NCBI RefSeq assembly: GCF_008329645.1
Contig: NZ_CP043474.1
Location: 2,108,001 to 2,172,000 of the forward strand
Direction of reading: 5' to 3'
Source: Mycolicibacterium grossiae
Lineage (GTDB): Bacteria > Actinomycetota > Actinomycetes > Mycobacteriales > Mycobacteriaceae
Length of the DNA: 64,000 nucleotides
Shown here: one piece after another, positions 29,560 to 39,572 of the stretch
How positions within the stretch are numbered: position 1 is the stretch's first letter
How the letters are laid out: each line of letters opens with the position of its first letter
Notes under the pieces: generated by a model
The model's input: only the letters and a program-made list of their open reading frames with translations
The model's database searches: none
What the model was told of the DNA's origin: nothing
Translations under genes and position numbers: made by a program

Positions 29560-29892
29560 ATGCGACTTGCTACGAAGATGATGTTCGTTACCAGTGGCGT
29601 GGCGATGTCGCTGTTCGCCGGTAGCGGAATGGCGGCTGCAGCGCCCGACACCGAGGCGATCGTCAACTCGACGTGCACCTACCCGCAAATCATCGCCGCG
29701 GTCAACGCTCAGGATCCGGCGGCCGGGCAGCAGATCACCAGCAGCCCGATCGCGACCGGTTACCTGCAGAGCTTCGTGGCCTCGGGCCCGGAGCAGCGCC
29801 GCAACTACATCGCGCAGGCCCAGGCCGTGCCGGAGATCACCAAGTACTACGGGCTGATCAACACGGTGGCCGCCACCTGCAACAACTACTGA
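29560..29892 (+). CDS. Hemophore-related secreted protein (Rv0203/Rv1174c family)
   Basis: A 110-residue protein with a Sec signal peptide (MRLATKMMFVTSGVAMSLFA ... AAAA, cleavage near residue 28). The mature 82 residues match the TB8.4/Rv1174c pattern: a first Cys in NSTCTYPQIIAAVNAQDP, then SSPIATGYLQSFVASGPEQR and a terminal TCNNY. The two cysteines form one disulfide in the family. Rv0203 binds heme; heme binding for this branch is assumed from family membership. GGAAGG lies upstream of the ATG. A strong hairpin follows. Confidence 0.88.
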   Translation: MRLATKMMFVTSGVAMSLFAGSGMAAAAPDTEAIVNSTCTYPQIIAAVNAQDPAAGQQITSSPIATGYLQSFVASGPEQRRNYIAQAQAVPEITKYYGLINTVAATCNNY

Positions 29893-29905
29893 GCTCACCG
29901 CTCGC

Positions 29906-29940
29906 ACGAACACCGGCCGTGTCTCACGGCCGGTGTTCGT
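29906..29940. terminator. Strong bidirectional hairpin
   Basis: A perfect 16-bp stem ACGAACACCGGCCGTG / CACGGCCGGTGTTCGT with a 3-base loop separates the hemophore-like gene from the convergent flavoprotein gene. It contains the stop codon of the latter. CGTTT follows on the plus strand. Confidence 0.8.
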
Positions 29941-31336
29941 CGTTTCCGGGGCTTTCGGTGAGGAAATCGGCCAGCCGGGCATTGCCGGCGCCGACCGTCG
30001 CGGCCATGACGCCGACGGCCTCCGCACGGGCCGTGGGCTCGATGGGCAGCTCGGCGAACATGCGGCGCAGCAGGTTCAACCGCGAGGACTCCAGCCACGC
30101 CGCCAGGTCGTCGTCGGCGAGCCAGCGCACCTGGGCATCGTGATCCGCCATGGCCACCCGCAGCCAATCGGCCGGGACGTCCGGATGCGGGACGGGACGG
30201 CACAGGTCGTTGCGCTGGTCGTCGTCGGACGCCGCGTGTTCGACGTGGGCGATGAGCGCTGAACTGAACACCTGCTGACAGCCGCGAATGCTCTGCAGCG
30301 TGATGCGGTCGTCGGCGAACACCGGGACCGGCGGGCGTCGGGTCAGGCCCGCGGCGGTGCAGTCGACGTAGAGGGTGCCCGGTACCGCGTCGACATCGCC
30401 GCCGTCGAGGCGCAAGCGGTCGCCGCCGACGTGGCGCACGTGGCCGCGCCGGACGACGTCGACGATGCTCCGCAGGTGGTCCAGTTCGGTCATCGACACG
30501 ATGGCGCAGTGGTACATGCTCGGTTCGACGGCCGGGTCGATCCGCAACAGGATGCCGTCGGCCTCCAGCCGGGCGAACAGGTCCGCGCGCGACGTGGCCT
30601 CGAACGCGGCGCGGAGCTGCGCGCCCAGCGCGGCGCGCGTGCTTGCCGTGAAGCGCGCGCCGGGTTGCACGTTGGCCCGGTTCATCAGCCAAGAGTCCCG
30701 CGGCATGATCCAGCGCAGCCGATCCGGCGGAATTCCGTTGCGCAGCAACCACAGACATGAGTCCATGCCGGTCTTGCCTGCGCCGACGATGGTGAAGCGG
30801 TCGTGGCCGGCGGCGTGGCGCGGCAGGTCATTGGGCGGTACCACCGTGACGCCGTCGTCGACCGAGAACGGCGGCGGGCGCATCGCCGGCACCACGGTCC
30901 GCAGGTAGGTGGCATCGACGAGGCGGCGCCGGATGGTGACGGTGTGCTCGGCACCGTCGAGGGTCCGGAAGCGGTTGCCGCCCAGATGCCGTGTCGACGG
31001 CAGGTAGCTGAGTCGGCCGGTCGGCAGGAGTTGGTGCCGCAGGAGCTGGTCGTAGTAGGCGCACACCTCGTGGCCGGATGCCAGCTCGAAGAAGCCTTCG
31101 TTCCAGCCGCCGGTGTCGACGACGTCGTCGCCGAAGGCGCGGGAGTTGACGCCGTAGTACGCCGACGGCTGGTGCAGGCGGACGAACGGATACGCCGAAT
31201 GCCAATGCCCGCCAGGCTGATGGCCCTCGTCGATGAGCGTGACGGTCGCGGTGGTCTCGTGCAGCATCGTGTCGACGAACGCCATGCCCATGGCTCCGGC
31301 GCCCACCACCAGGTAGTCCGTCTCGGATCCGTCCAT
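29924..31336 (-). CDS. FAD-dependent oxidoreductase / flavin monooxygenase-like protein
   Basis: A 470-residue protein with an N-terminal dinucleotide-binding motif (YLVVGAGAMGMAF, residues 8-20). EGHQPGGHWHSAYPFVRLHQ follows, a segment like that of flavin monooxygenases. A second nucleotide-binding site is FTIVGAGKTGMDSC near residue 186. The substrate is unknown. Mycobacterial neighbours of this type are annotated NAD(P)-binding or FAD/NAD proteins. Its 3' end overlaps the hairpin shared with the hemophore-like gene. Confidence 0.8.
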   Translation of the reverse strand: MDGSETDYLVVGAGAMGMAFVDTMLHETTATVTLIDEGHQPGGHWHSAYPFVRLHQPSAYYGVNSRAFGDDVVDTGGWNEGFFELASGHEVCAYYDQLLRHQLLPTGRLSYLPSTRHLGGNRFRTLDGAEHTVTIRRRLVDATYLRTVVPAMRPPPFSVDDGVTVVPPNDLPRHAAGHDRFTIVGAGKTGMDSCLWLLRNGIPPDRLRWIMPRDSWLMNRANVQPGARFTASTRAALGAQLRAAFEATSRADLFARLEADGILLRIDPAVEPSMYHCAIVSMTELDHLRSIVDVVRRGHVRHVGGDRLRLDGGDVDAVPGTLYVDCTAAGLTRRPPVPVFADDRITLQSIRGCQQVFSSALIAHVEHAASDDDQRNDLCRPVPHPDVPADWLRVAMADHDAQVRWLADDDLAAWLESSRLNLLRRMFAELPIEPTARAEAVGVMAATVGAGNARLADFLTESPGNDEHRP

Positions 31337-31392
31337 CGGGCGACGCTACGCCGACCGCGCTCCCGCCGTGGTCGATCCGGCGCGGCGGGATC

Positions 31393-32229
31393 TCAGCCGC
31401 CGATCACCGTCTCCCCAAACTCGGCGATGGTCTCCGGCGGCGCGAAGTCGGCGAACCAGACGTAGATCCGTCGGGCGCCCTGCTCCTCGAGCATCCGGAA
31501 GTGCTTGGTCAGCTCGCCGGCATCACCGCACACCAGCCCCGGACCAAGGTGGCCGAAGCGACGCCGGGCCTTCTCGGTGACGGCCGCCGCGTCGTCACCG
31601 GCGCGGACGAAGCCGGTCATCTGCTGCACCGAGGCCTTGGCGTCGCCGATCTTCGGCAGGAATTCTGGCAGCCGGTCGACGTAGGTGGCGGGCAGGTTCC
31701 ACCAGTCGGCGTACTCGCGGACCAGCGCGAGCATGCGCGGCCCGACGCCGCCGAGGACCAGCGGGATGGGCCGCGTCGGGGTGGGGATTTGCGCGCCGAC
31801 GTCGGCGGGGTCCCAGTACCGCCGCAGCGCGGCGAGGGTGTCGCCGAGCGCGTCGACGCGGGCGCGCGGGCCGGCCGTCGTCAGGTCGAACTTGGCCAGC
31901 TCGTCGGGCATGGAGCCCGCGCCGAGGCCGAGTTCGAACCGCCCGCGGGAGGCTTCGGCGAGTGTCACGGCCTGCTTGGCGAGGACGGCGGGATGGCGGA
32001 ACGCGTCGCAGAGCACCAGGTGGCCGAGCAGCAGGCGCTCGGTCTTCGCGGCCACCCAGGTGGCGACGGTCATCGCCTCCCAGATCGGGCTGCTCGGGGC
32101 CATCGGTGTCTCGAGGTGGTCGAGGAAGGCGATGCCGTCGAACCCCGCGGCCTCCGCAGCCAGGGCCTTCGCGACCAGATCGTCGAGACCCTGCCTGCTC
32201 TGCGGGACGTAGAGGAACCACTCGACCAT
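31393..32229 (-). CDS. LLM-class (luciferase-like) oxidoreductase, probably F420- or FMN-dependent
   Basis: A 278-residue TIM-barrel protein of the bacterial luciferase superfamily. It has GFDGIAFLDH, LLLGHLVLCDAFRHPAVLAKQAVTLAE, SRGRFELGLGAGSMPDE and a C-terminal EEQGARRIYVW. In mycobacteria such proteins commonly use F420. The ATG at 32229 has CGGAG upstream and a TATAGG -10 at 32267-32272. It is divergent from the SDR gene of the acyl-CoA block, and the intergenic region carries ATTCTC half-sites. Confidence 0.85.
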   Translation of the reverse strand: MVEWFLYVPQSRQGLDDLVAKALAAEAAGFDGIAFLDHLETPMAPSSPIWEAMTVATWVAAKTERLLLGHLVLCDAFRHPAVLAKQAVTLAEASRGRFELGLGAGSMPDELAKFDLTTAGPRARVDALGDTLAALRRYWDPADVGAQIPTPTRPIPLVLGGVGPRMLALVREYADWWNLPATYVDRLPEFLPKIGDAKASVQQMTGFVRAGDDAAAVTEKARRRFGHLGPGLVCGDAGELTKHFRMLEEQGARRIYVWFADFAPPETIAEFGETVIGG

Positions 32230-32287
32230 GCGCGCTCCGAAACCCTCGATCGGTCTGCGCGAGCTGCCTATACTCGCGCACAGCGAT

Positions 32288-32323
32288 GGTAACGGCATTC
32301 TCCTGTGCGGAGAGGCCATTCTC
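32288..32323. promoter_or_regulatory. Candidate operator, ATTCTC half-sites, LLM/SDR intergenic region
   Basis: GGTAACGGCATTCTC at 32288-32302 and GAGAGGCCATTCTC at 32310-32323 share an NNCATTCTC half-site. The first resembles the perfect repeat GAGAACGGTATTCTC at 37605-37619 upstream of the thiolase (11 of 15 positions). It overlaps the expected -35 position of the LLM promoter. This is by-eye evidence for a common regulator, perhaps TetR-like. Confidence 0.45.
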
Positions 32324-32340
32324 GGGCGAAGGTGGTCGAC

Positions 32341-33129
32341 GTGGCAGGACGCTGCGAGGGCAGGGTGGCTCTGGTCACCGGCAGCAGTCGGGGACTCGGC
32401 AAGGCGATCGCCCAGGCGCTCGCGCGCGAGGGCGCCACGGTGGCGCTGACCGCCCGCACCATGGACCCGGACCCCAGATACGACGGCTCCCTCGCGCAGA
32501 CGCGCGACGAGATCAACGCCGACGGCGGGCGTGCCGTGGCGGTTCGGGCCGACCTCTCCCGCAGCGAGGAGCGCGAGCGGCTGTTCGCGGCGGTGGTCGA
32601 CGCGGTCGGTGCGCCGGACATCCTCGTCAACAACGCGGCGGTGACGTTCCTGCGGCCCCTCGACGGGTTTCCCGAGAAGCGCGTCCGGCTGATGCTGGAG
32701 ATGCACCTACTCGGTCCACTTCAATTGTGTCAGTTGGCGATCCCGGCGATGCGGGATCGTGGCCGCGGGTGGATCCTGAACGTCACGTCGGTGGGCGGTG
32801 ACCTGCCCGAAGGACCGCCGTTCTCCGACTTCGACCGGGAGGCCGGGTTCGGCGTCTACGGCACGGCCAAGGCCGCACTCAACCGGCTGACGAAGAGCCT
32901 GGCGGCCGAACTGTACGACGACGGCATCGCGGTCAACGCGGCCGCGCCGTCGGATCCCGTCGCGACGCCCGGGGCCGGCACCCTCGACCTCGCGAAGACC
33001 AAGACCGAGGACATCGCGCTGATCACCGAGACGGCGCTGACGCTGTGCACCGGCGATCCGCGCACCGTGACCGGGCGCATCGCCCACACACAGCCGTTCC
33101 TGCGCGGAACCGGTTGGCTGCGTGAGTGA
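32341..33129 (+). CDS. Short-chain dehydrogenase (acyl-CoA block)
   Basis: A 262-residue SDR with VTGSSRGLGKA near residues 11-21, NNAAVTF, a catalytic serine in NVTSVGG and YGTAK as the active-site YxxxK. I start at GTG 32341 because GAAGGTGG lies just upstream; an earlier frame to 32305 has no such site. Its stop overlaps the GTG of the kinase-like gene. In the Pseudomonas lva operon an SDR (LvaD) acts as a hydroxyacyl-CoA dehydrogenase; a similar role here is inferred from the neighbours. Confidence 0.85.
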   Translation: MAGRCEGRVALVTGSSRGLGKAIAQALAREGATVALTARTMDPDPRYDGSLAQTRDEINADGGRAVAVRADLSRSEERERLFAAVVDAVGAPDILVNNAAVTFLRPLDGFPEKRVRLMLEMHLLGPLQLCQLAIPAMRDRGRGWILNVTSVGGDLPEGPPFSDFDREAGFGVYGTAKAALNRLTKSLAAELYDDGIAVNAAAPSDPVATPGAGTLDLAKTKTEDIALITETALTLCTGDPRTVTGRIAHTQPFLRGTGWLRE

Positions 33130-34085
33130 AACGGACCGTGACTGATTCAGACTTCGAGGCGCTGCGGAACCGACTCGCGGCGCTCGGGGTCACGGAGGTC
33201 GCGCCGCTCGCCGGCGGGGCGTCGAGCCTGACGTATCAGGGCAGGTGGGACCGTCGGCCGGTGGTCGTGAAGGTCGCTCCGCCGGGGCACGCGCCGGTGG
33301 GTCACCGCGACGTCCTGCGGCAGGCCCGGCTCATGCGGGCGCTGGCGGCGACCGCCGTGCCGGTGCCGGAGGTGCTCGCCTGCGACGCCGGCGCGCCGCC
33401 CGACGTGCCGCCGCTGTTCGTCGCGAGCCGCGTCGAGGGCGAGGCGTTCGAGCCGCTGTTCGACGTCGACGCGCCGCCGGAACAGCCGGTGGCGCAACGC
33501 TTCCGGGCAGCCAGCCGCACGCTGACGGCACTGCATGCGGTGCCGCTCGGCGACCTCGGCGTGGCCGACGAGCCCGTCGTCGACGCCACCGCGGAGGTCG
33601 ACCGGTGGTCGGCGACGCTGCGCACCGTCGACCAGGACACCGTGCCGGGCTGGCCGGAGGTGCGCGACGCGCTGCTCGCCGGCGTGCCTGCGCCGCTCGG
33701 GCCGTGCGTGGTGCACGGTGACTTCCGGTTGGGCAACCTGCTGGCAGTCGGGTCGTCGATCGCCGCGGTGATCGACTGGGAAATCTGGTCGGTGGGCGAT
33801 CCGCGCATCGACGTGGGCTGGTTCCTCGCCAACGCCGACCCCGCGACGTATGCGCGACCGTCGGCCTACGTCGAGCAGGTCCCCTCCCGCGCGGAGCTGC
33901 TCGACTGCTACGGCGCCGTACCCGACGTCGACTGGTTCGTGGCGCTGGCATGCTTCAAGTCCGCGGCGACGTGGTCGCTGATCGTCAAGCACAATCGCCG
34001 CCGGGCCGCACCGCGGGCGGAGCTAGAGGCCATGGCTCCGGTGCTGCCGCGGCTGCTGCGCCGGGCCGAAGCGCACCTCGCCTGA
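33126..34085 (+). CDS. APH-family kinase (FadE36/ACAD11-like phosphotransferase)
   Basis: A 319-residue protein with the aminoglycoside phosphotransferase fold. GGASSLTYQGRWD is the nucleotide loop and VVVKV holds the Lys. The Brenner motif VVHGDFRLGNLL carries the catalytic Asp near residue 199, and AAVIDWE carries the metal-binding Asp. Proteins of this type next to acyl-CoA dehydrogenases, such as the kinase half of ACAD10/11, LvaA and, as I recall, the protein named FadE36, phosphorylate hydroxyacyl-CoA rather than antibiotics. The overlap with the SDR (GTGA) implies coupled translation. Confidence 0.85.
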   Translation: MKRTVTDSDFEALRNRLAALGVTEVAPLAGGASSLTYQGRWDRRPVVVKVAPPGHAPVGHRDVLRQARLMRALAATAVPVPEVLACDAGAPPDVPPLFVASRVEGEAFEPLFDVDAPPEQPVAQRFRAASRTLTALHAVPLGDLGVADEPVVDATAEVDRWSATLRTVDQDTVPGWPEVRDALLAGVPAPLGPCVVHGDFRLGNLLAVGSSIAAVIDWEIWSVGDPRIDVGWFLANADPATYARPSAYVEQVPSRAELLDCYGAVPDVDWFVALACFKSAATWSLIVKHNRRRAAPRAELEAMAPVLPRLLRRAEAHLA

Positions 34086-34134
34086 CCGCGCCGAGCCTGC
34101 CGCGGCCCCGAGCCTGACCGCGCTGACACTCCGC

Positions 34135-34169
34135 AAGATGACGCGACCGTCGGCGTGTCGCGTCATCTT
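34135..34169. terminator. Bidirectional hairpin between kinase and acyl-CoA dehydrogenase
   Basis: A perfect 13-bp stem AAGATGACGCGAC / GTCGCGTCATCTT with a 9-base loop lies between the convergent 3' ends. There is no T-tract. Confidence 0.7.
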
Positions 34170-34241
34170 CCGTACTCTCGGCGCACGCCACCCTGCACGC
34201 CGCCCCCGGGCACGCCCTCCGCGCACGCCGCAGCCAGAGGA

Positions 34242-35540
34242 CTACCCCCGCGCAATCCCCGCCAGCCGGTCGGCGAACTTCGCCTCGGCGGCCTCGCGCA
34301 GCCGCAGCAGGTGCTCCGACGGGAACGCGTCCGGCGCGGGTTTCACGTCCTTGAGCAGTAGCCGGGCCAGCGTCACCTTGTGCACCTCGGTCGGCCCGTC
34401 GGCCAGGCCGAGCACGAACGACTCGGTGAGGTACTGCACGAACGGCATCTCGTGGCTCGTACCCAGCGACCCGTGCAGCTGCAGCGCCCGCGCCGACACG
34501 TCGTGCAGCACCTTCTGCATCATCGCCTTCACCGCGGAGATGTCGGCGCGCACGGCCTTGTAGTCGTTGAACTTGTCGATCTTCCAGGCGGTCTGCAGCG
34601 TCAGCAACCGATAGGCCTCGATCTCCATCCAGGAGTCGGCAATCATCTCCTGCACCATCTGCTTGTTGGCCAGCACCTCGCCCTGGGTGTACCGCGACAC
34701 CGCCCGCTCGGTGAGCATGTCGAAGATGCGGCGCACCAGGCCGACCGTGCGCATCGCGTGATGGATGCGGCCACCGCCGAGGCGGGTCTGCGCGACGACG
34801 AACGCGCCGCCGCGCGGGCCGAGCATGTGATCGGCCGGCACCCGCACGTTCTCGTAGCGGACGTAACCCTCCCGCCCGCCGCCGCCGAGCGGCTGGTAGC
34901 CCAGCCCGACGTCGCGCAGCACGTAGATGCCCGGGGTGTCGCCCGGCAGCACGAACATCGAATACCGTTCGTACGGCGGTGCTTCCGGGTCGGTCATCGC
35001 CATGACGATGATGAACGACGCCATCGACGCGAACGACGAGTACCACTTCTCGCCGTTGATCACCCAGTGGTCGCCGTCCTGCACCGCGGTGGTGGTGAAG
35101 ATCTTGGGGTCCGCACCGCCCTGCGGCTCGGTCATGGAGAAGCAGCTGACGATGCGGTTGTCGAGCAGCGGCTCGAGGTAGCGCTCCTTGAGTTCGGGGG
35201 TGCCGTAGTGCGCCAGGATCTCGCTGTTGCCGGAATCCGGTGCCTGGGAACCGAACACGATCGGCGCGCATTCGGAGCGGCCGAGGATCTCGTTGAGCAG
35301 CGCCAACTTGACCTGACCGTAGCCGGGCCCGCCGAGGTGCGGTCCGAGGTGCGTCGCCCACAGCCCGCGGTCCTTGACGATCTGCTGCAGCGGCGGGATG
35401 AGCGCCTGCCGCACCGGGTCGTTCAGGTCGTGCGACTCCTTCACGACGTAGTCGATCGGCTCGCACTCGGTGCGCACGAACTCCTCGACCCATGCCAGCT
35501 GCTCGGCCCATTCCGGGTCGGTGTCGAAGTCCCAGGCCAT
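34242..35540 (-). CDS. Acyl-CoA dehydrogenase family protein
   Basis: A 432-residue acyl-CoA dehydrogenase. The N-terminal helical domain begins MAWDFDTDPEWAEQLAWVEEF. The middle beta domain has CFSMTEPQGGADPKIFTT and NGEKWYSSFA. The C-terminal domain has QLHGSLGTSHEMPFVQYLTE. The longer loops and ALQLHGSLG resemble the ACAD10/11 branch, which often works with an APH-fold kinase; that partner is encoded next door. FAD-binding and cytosolic. It leads a three-gene minus-strand block with the hydratase and thiolase genes upstream. Confidence 0.92.
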   Translation of the reverse strand: MAWDFDTDPEWAEQLAWVEEFVRTECEPIDYVVKESHDLNDPVRQALIPPLQQIVKDRGLWATHLGPHLGGPGYGQVKLALLNEILGRSECAPIVFGSQAPDSGNSEILAHYGTPELKERYLEPLLDNRIVSCFSMTEPQGGADPKIFTTTAVQDGDHWVINGEKWYSSFASMASFIIVMAMTDPEAPPYERYSMFVLPGDTPGIYVLRDVGLGYQPLGGGGREGYVRYENVRVPADHMLGPRGGAFVVAQTRLGGGRIHHAMRTVGLVRRIFDMLTERAVSRYTQGEVLANKQMVQEMIADSWMEIEAYRLLTLQTAWKIDKFNDYKAVRADISAVKAMMQKVLHDVSARALQLHGSLGTSHEMPFVQYLTESFVLGLADGPTEVHKVTLARLLLKDVKPAPDAFPSEHLLRLREAAEAKFADRLAGIARG

Positions 35541-35567
35541 GGGCGTCCTCCTCGTCTCGGCGGTCCG

Positions 35568-36338
35568 TCACGCCCACGCCGCGCGCCGGGCGGCGGCGTC
35601 GTCGGTGGCGTGGGTCAGGACCTGGTTGCGGTTCTCGAGTTCCAGCGCGGCGTCGAGCGTCGCGGCGTCGGTGTTGACCTGCAGCGCGCGCTTCGTCAGC
35701 TCGACGCCCAGCGGGGCGAGCGCCGCGATCCGGCCGGCCAGCGCCACGGCGTGGTCGTGCAGGTCCGCCGGCTCGACCACCTGGCTGACCAGCCCGCGGC
35801 GGTCGGCCTCCTCGGCGGACACGGTGCGGCCGGTGAGCATCCAGTCCGCGGCCACGCTGGTGCCGACGATGCGGGGCAGGTGGTAACTCATCCCCATCTC
35901 CGCGCCGGACAGCCCCAGCAGGATCGCCGCGTTGCCGAATGTCGCTGTCGACGAACAGATTCGGACGTCGCTCGCCAGGCACAGCGCCAGGCCGGCGCCG
36001 ACGCAGGCGCCGTTCACCGCGGCGACGACGGGTTGCGGGGCGTCGCGCAGTGCACGGGGGAGCGCGGCCATCGCCTCCTGGAACCGCATGCGGTCGATCG
36101 CCGGTGCGTCGGCGTCGAGCATGCCGGGACCGAAGTCGCGGACGTCGATGCCCGAGCAGAAGCCGCGTCCGCTGCCGGTGAGCACGATCGCCCGCACCGA
36201 CCGGTCGGCCGCGAGCGTCGCAACGGTCTCCAGCAGTGCGTCGCGCAGCTCCTCGTCGATGGCGTTGAGCCGCTCCGGGCGGTTCAGCGTCAGCACCGCG
36301 ACGCCGTCGGCGGGCCGGTCCAGCAGCAGGGTGGCCAC
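35568..36338 (-). CDS. Enoyl-CoA hydratase/isomerase family protein
   Basis: A 256-residue crotonase-fold protein. Landmarks are [16 protein letters not shown] near the N-terminus, [15 protein letters not shown] as the first oxyanion loop, and [19 protein letters not shown] as the second. Hydration or isomerisation of an enoyl-CoA is expected. It starts at GTG 36338, directly behind the thiolase stop. Cytosolic. The substrate chain length cannot be read from sequence. Confidence 0.9.
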   Translation of the reverse strand: MATLLLDRPADGVAVLTLNRPERLNAIDEELRDALLETVATLAADRSVRAIVLTGSGRGFCSGIDVRDFGPGMLDADAPAIDRMRFQEAMAALPRALRDAPQPVVAAVNGACVGAGLALCLASDVRICSSTATFGNAAILLGLSGAEMGMSYHLPRIVGTSVAADWMLTGRTVSAEEADRRGLVSQVVEPADLHDHAVALAGRIAALAPLGVELTKRALQVNTDAATLDAALELENRNQVLTHATDDAAARRAAWA

Positions 36339-36339
36339 G

Positions 36340-37638
<1,299 letters not shown>

Positions 37639-37763
37639 CGACGATCGACGGATGCCTCATCGGCGGGAGAAAGTGGCACCGACTGTCGGTATCCTCGCCG
37701 CGCCGGCGGAAGGTGCGGTAACTTCAGTCGACACACCGACGGGACGCAGCCGAGGAGTACGCG

Positions 37764-39572
37764 GTGGATGCGACACCTTTCGGTCCCTACCAGCTCGTCG
37801 AGCTGCTCGGCCGGGGCGGGATGGGCGAGGTCTACCGGGCCTACGACACCCGGACCGACCGCGTCGTCGCACTGAAGGTCCTGCCCCCGCACCTGGCGCA
37901 GGACGAGACGTTCCAGCAGCGCTTCCGCCGCGAGTCGCAGGCCGCCGCGGGCGTCAACGATCCGCACGTGGTGCCGATCCACGGCTTCGGCGAGATCGAC
38001 GGCCGGCTCTACCTCGACATGCGCCTCATCGAGGGCCGCACCCTCGGCGCCATCCTCGCCGAGGACGCCAAGCCGCTCGACCCGGCGACGGCGGTGACCG
38101 TGGTCGAGCAGGTCGCCGGGGCGCTCGACGCCGCGCACGCCCAGGGACTCATCCACCGCGACGTCAAGCCGTCGAACATCCTGCTGACGGCGCGTGACTT
38201 CGCCTACCTGATCGACTTCGGTCTGGTGCGGACCGTCGGCGACGCGGGGATGACGACCGCGGGCAACACGCTGGGCACGCTCGGCTACATGGCGCCGGAA
38301 CGCTTCGAGGGCGGCGCCATCGACGGCCGCGCCGACGTCTACGCCCTCGCCTGCGTGCTCTACGAGCTGCTGACCGGGGTCCGGCCGTACCAGGCCGACA
38401 GCCTCGAGCAGCAGATCGCCGGACACATGATGTCCCCGCCGCCCAAGCCGTCGGCGATCGATCGACGCCTCGGCGCGTTCGACGACGTGGTGGCCACGGG
38501 CATGGCGAAGAAGCCGGCCAAGCGCTACCAGAGTGCGGCCGAACTCGCCGGTGCGGCGCGGCGTGCGCTGACCGCACCGATCCCGCGCGGCCGGTCGGGG
38601 CGCACCAGCGGCAGGCACTCGGCGCGGCTGCCCAGCGGGCGGCGGACGCCGTGGCGCGCGCTCGCGGCGTCGAGCGCAGTGGTGGTGCTCGCCGGCGCCG
38701 GCGCCTTCGGCGCGTGGCAGCTCTGGGGCGTCGGCGATCGCGGCGCCACCCCGGCCGGGGTCACCGAGTCGACCGCTCCCGTCGCCGCCCCGGACGGCGC
38801 GGTGCCCGAGATCGCCGCGACGGTTCCGCCGGACGTCCGGGCGACCGGCCGGCTCGTCATCGGCGTCAACACGCCCTACGCGCCCAACGAATTCGAGGAT
38901 TCCTCGGGCAGGATCGTCGGCTTCGACGTCGACCTGATGAACGCCATCGCCCGGGTGCTGGGCCTGACACCGGACTACCGGGAGACCGCGTTCGAGAGCA
39001 TCATGGGATCCGTGGGCGGCGGCAGCTTTCACGTCGGCATGTCCTCGATCACCGACACCGCAGAGCGGGAGAAGACGGTCGACTTCGTCACCTACTTCCA
39101 GGCCGGCACGCAGTGGGCGAAGCGGTCCGGCGGCCACGTCGATCCGGACGCGGCGTGCGGGCTGCGGGTCGGCGTGCAGTTCGCGACGATCCAGGAGACC
39201 GAGGAGCTGCCGGCCAAGAGTGCGACCTGCACGGCCGCCGGCCTGCCACCGATCGACGTCGTCGTCTACACCCGCCAGGACGACCTGACCGCGGCGCTCA
39301 TCGCCGGCGACGTCGAGGCGATGTCGGCCGATTCACCGGTCACCGGTTTCACGGTCAAGCTGTCCGCCGGCGCACTGGAGACGGCAGGCGAGATCTTCGA
39401 CGTCTCGCCGTACGGCTGGCCGGTCGCCAAGGGCTCCGCGCTGGCCGAGTCGCTGCGGTTGGCGCTGAAGCACCTGATGGCGACCGGCGAGTACCGCACC
39501 ATCGCCACCATGTGGGGCGTCGAGAAGGGCATGATCGACGAGCCCGCGCGCAACGGCGCCCGTGGCGGCTGA
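37764..39572 (+). CDS. Receptor Ser/Thr protein kinase with extracellular solute-binding domain
   Basis: A 602-residue protein. Residues 1-275 are a Hanks-type kinase: GRGGMGEVY at 16-24, Lys38 in VALKV, HRDVKPSN from 131, DFG near 151 and TLGYMAPE. A basic juxtamembrane stretch (PRGRSGRTSGRHSARLPSGR) precedes one membrane span near 298-318. Residues 360-592 form a bacterial family 3 solute-binding domain (RLVIGVNTPYAPNEFED, VGFDVDLMNAIARVLG, MSSITDTAEREKTVDF), the fold of polar amino-acid-binding proteins such as GlnH. The ligand domain would lie outside the membrane and the kinase inside. GAGGAG precedes the GTG. Its 3' end overlaps the rhomboid-like gene by 11 bases. Confidence 0.9.
   Translation: MDATPFGPYQLVELLGRGGMGEVYRAYDTRTDRVVALKVLPPHLAQDETFQQRFRRESQAAAGVNDPHVVPIHGFGEIDGRLYLDMRLIEGRTLGAILAEDAKPLDPATAVTVVEQVAGALDAAHAQGLIHRDVKPSNILLTARDFAYLIDFGLVRTVGDAGMTTAGNTLGTLGYMAPERFEGGAIDGRADVYALACVLYELLTGVRPYQADSLEQQIAGHMMSPPPKPSAIDRRLGAFDDVVATGMAKKPAKRYQSAAELAGAARRALTAPIPRGRSGRTSGRHSARLPSGRRTPWRALAASSAVVVLAGAGAFGAWQLWGVGDRGATPAGVTESTAPVAAPDGAVPEIAATVPPDVRATGRLVIGVNTPYAPNEFEDSSGRIVGFDVDLMNAIARVLGLTPDYRETAFESIMGSVGGGSFHVGMSSITDTAEREKTVDFVTYFQAGTQWAKRSGGHVDPDAACGLRVGVQFATIQETEELPAKSATCTAAGLPPIDVVVYTRQDDLTAALIAGDVEAMSADSPVTGFTVKLSAGALETAGEIFDVSPYGWPVAKGSALAESLRLALKHLMATGEYRTIATMWGVEKGMIDEPARNGARGG

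Noticed and set aside
33126..34085. Aminoglycoside resistance kinase
   Set aside because: The Brenner motif is present, but the gene is coupled to an SDR and faces an acyl-CoA dehydrogenase, a context typical of CoA-ester kinases.
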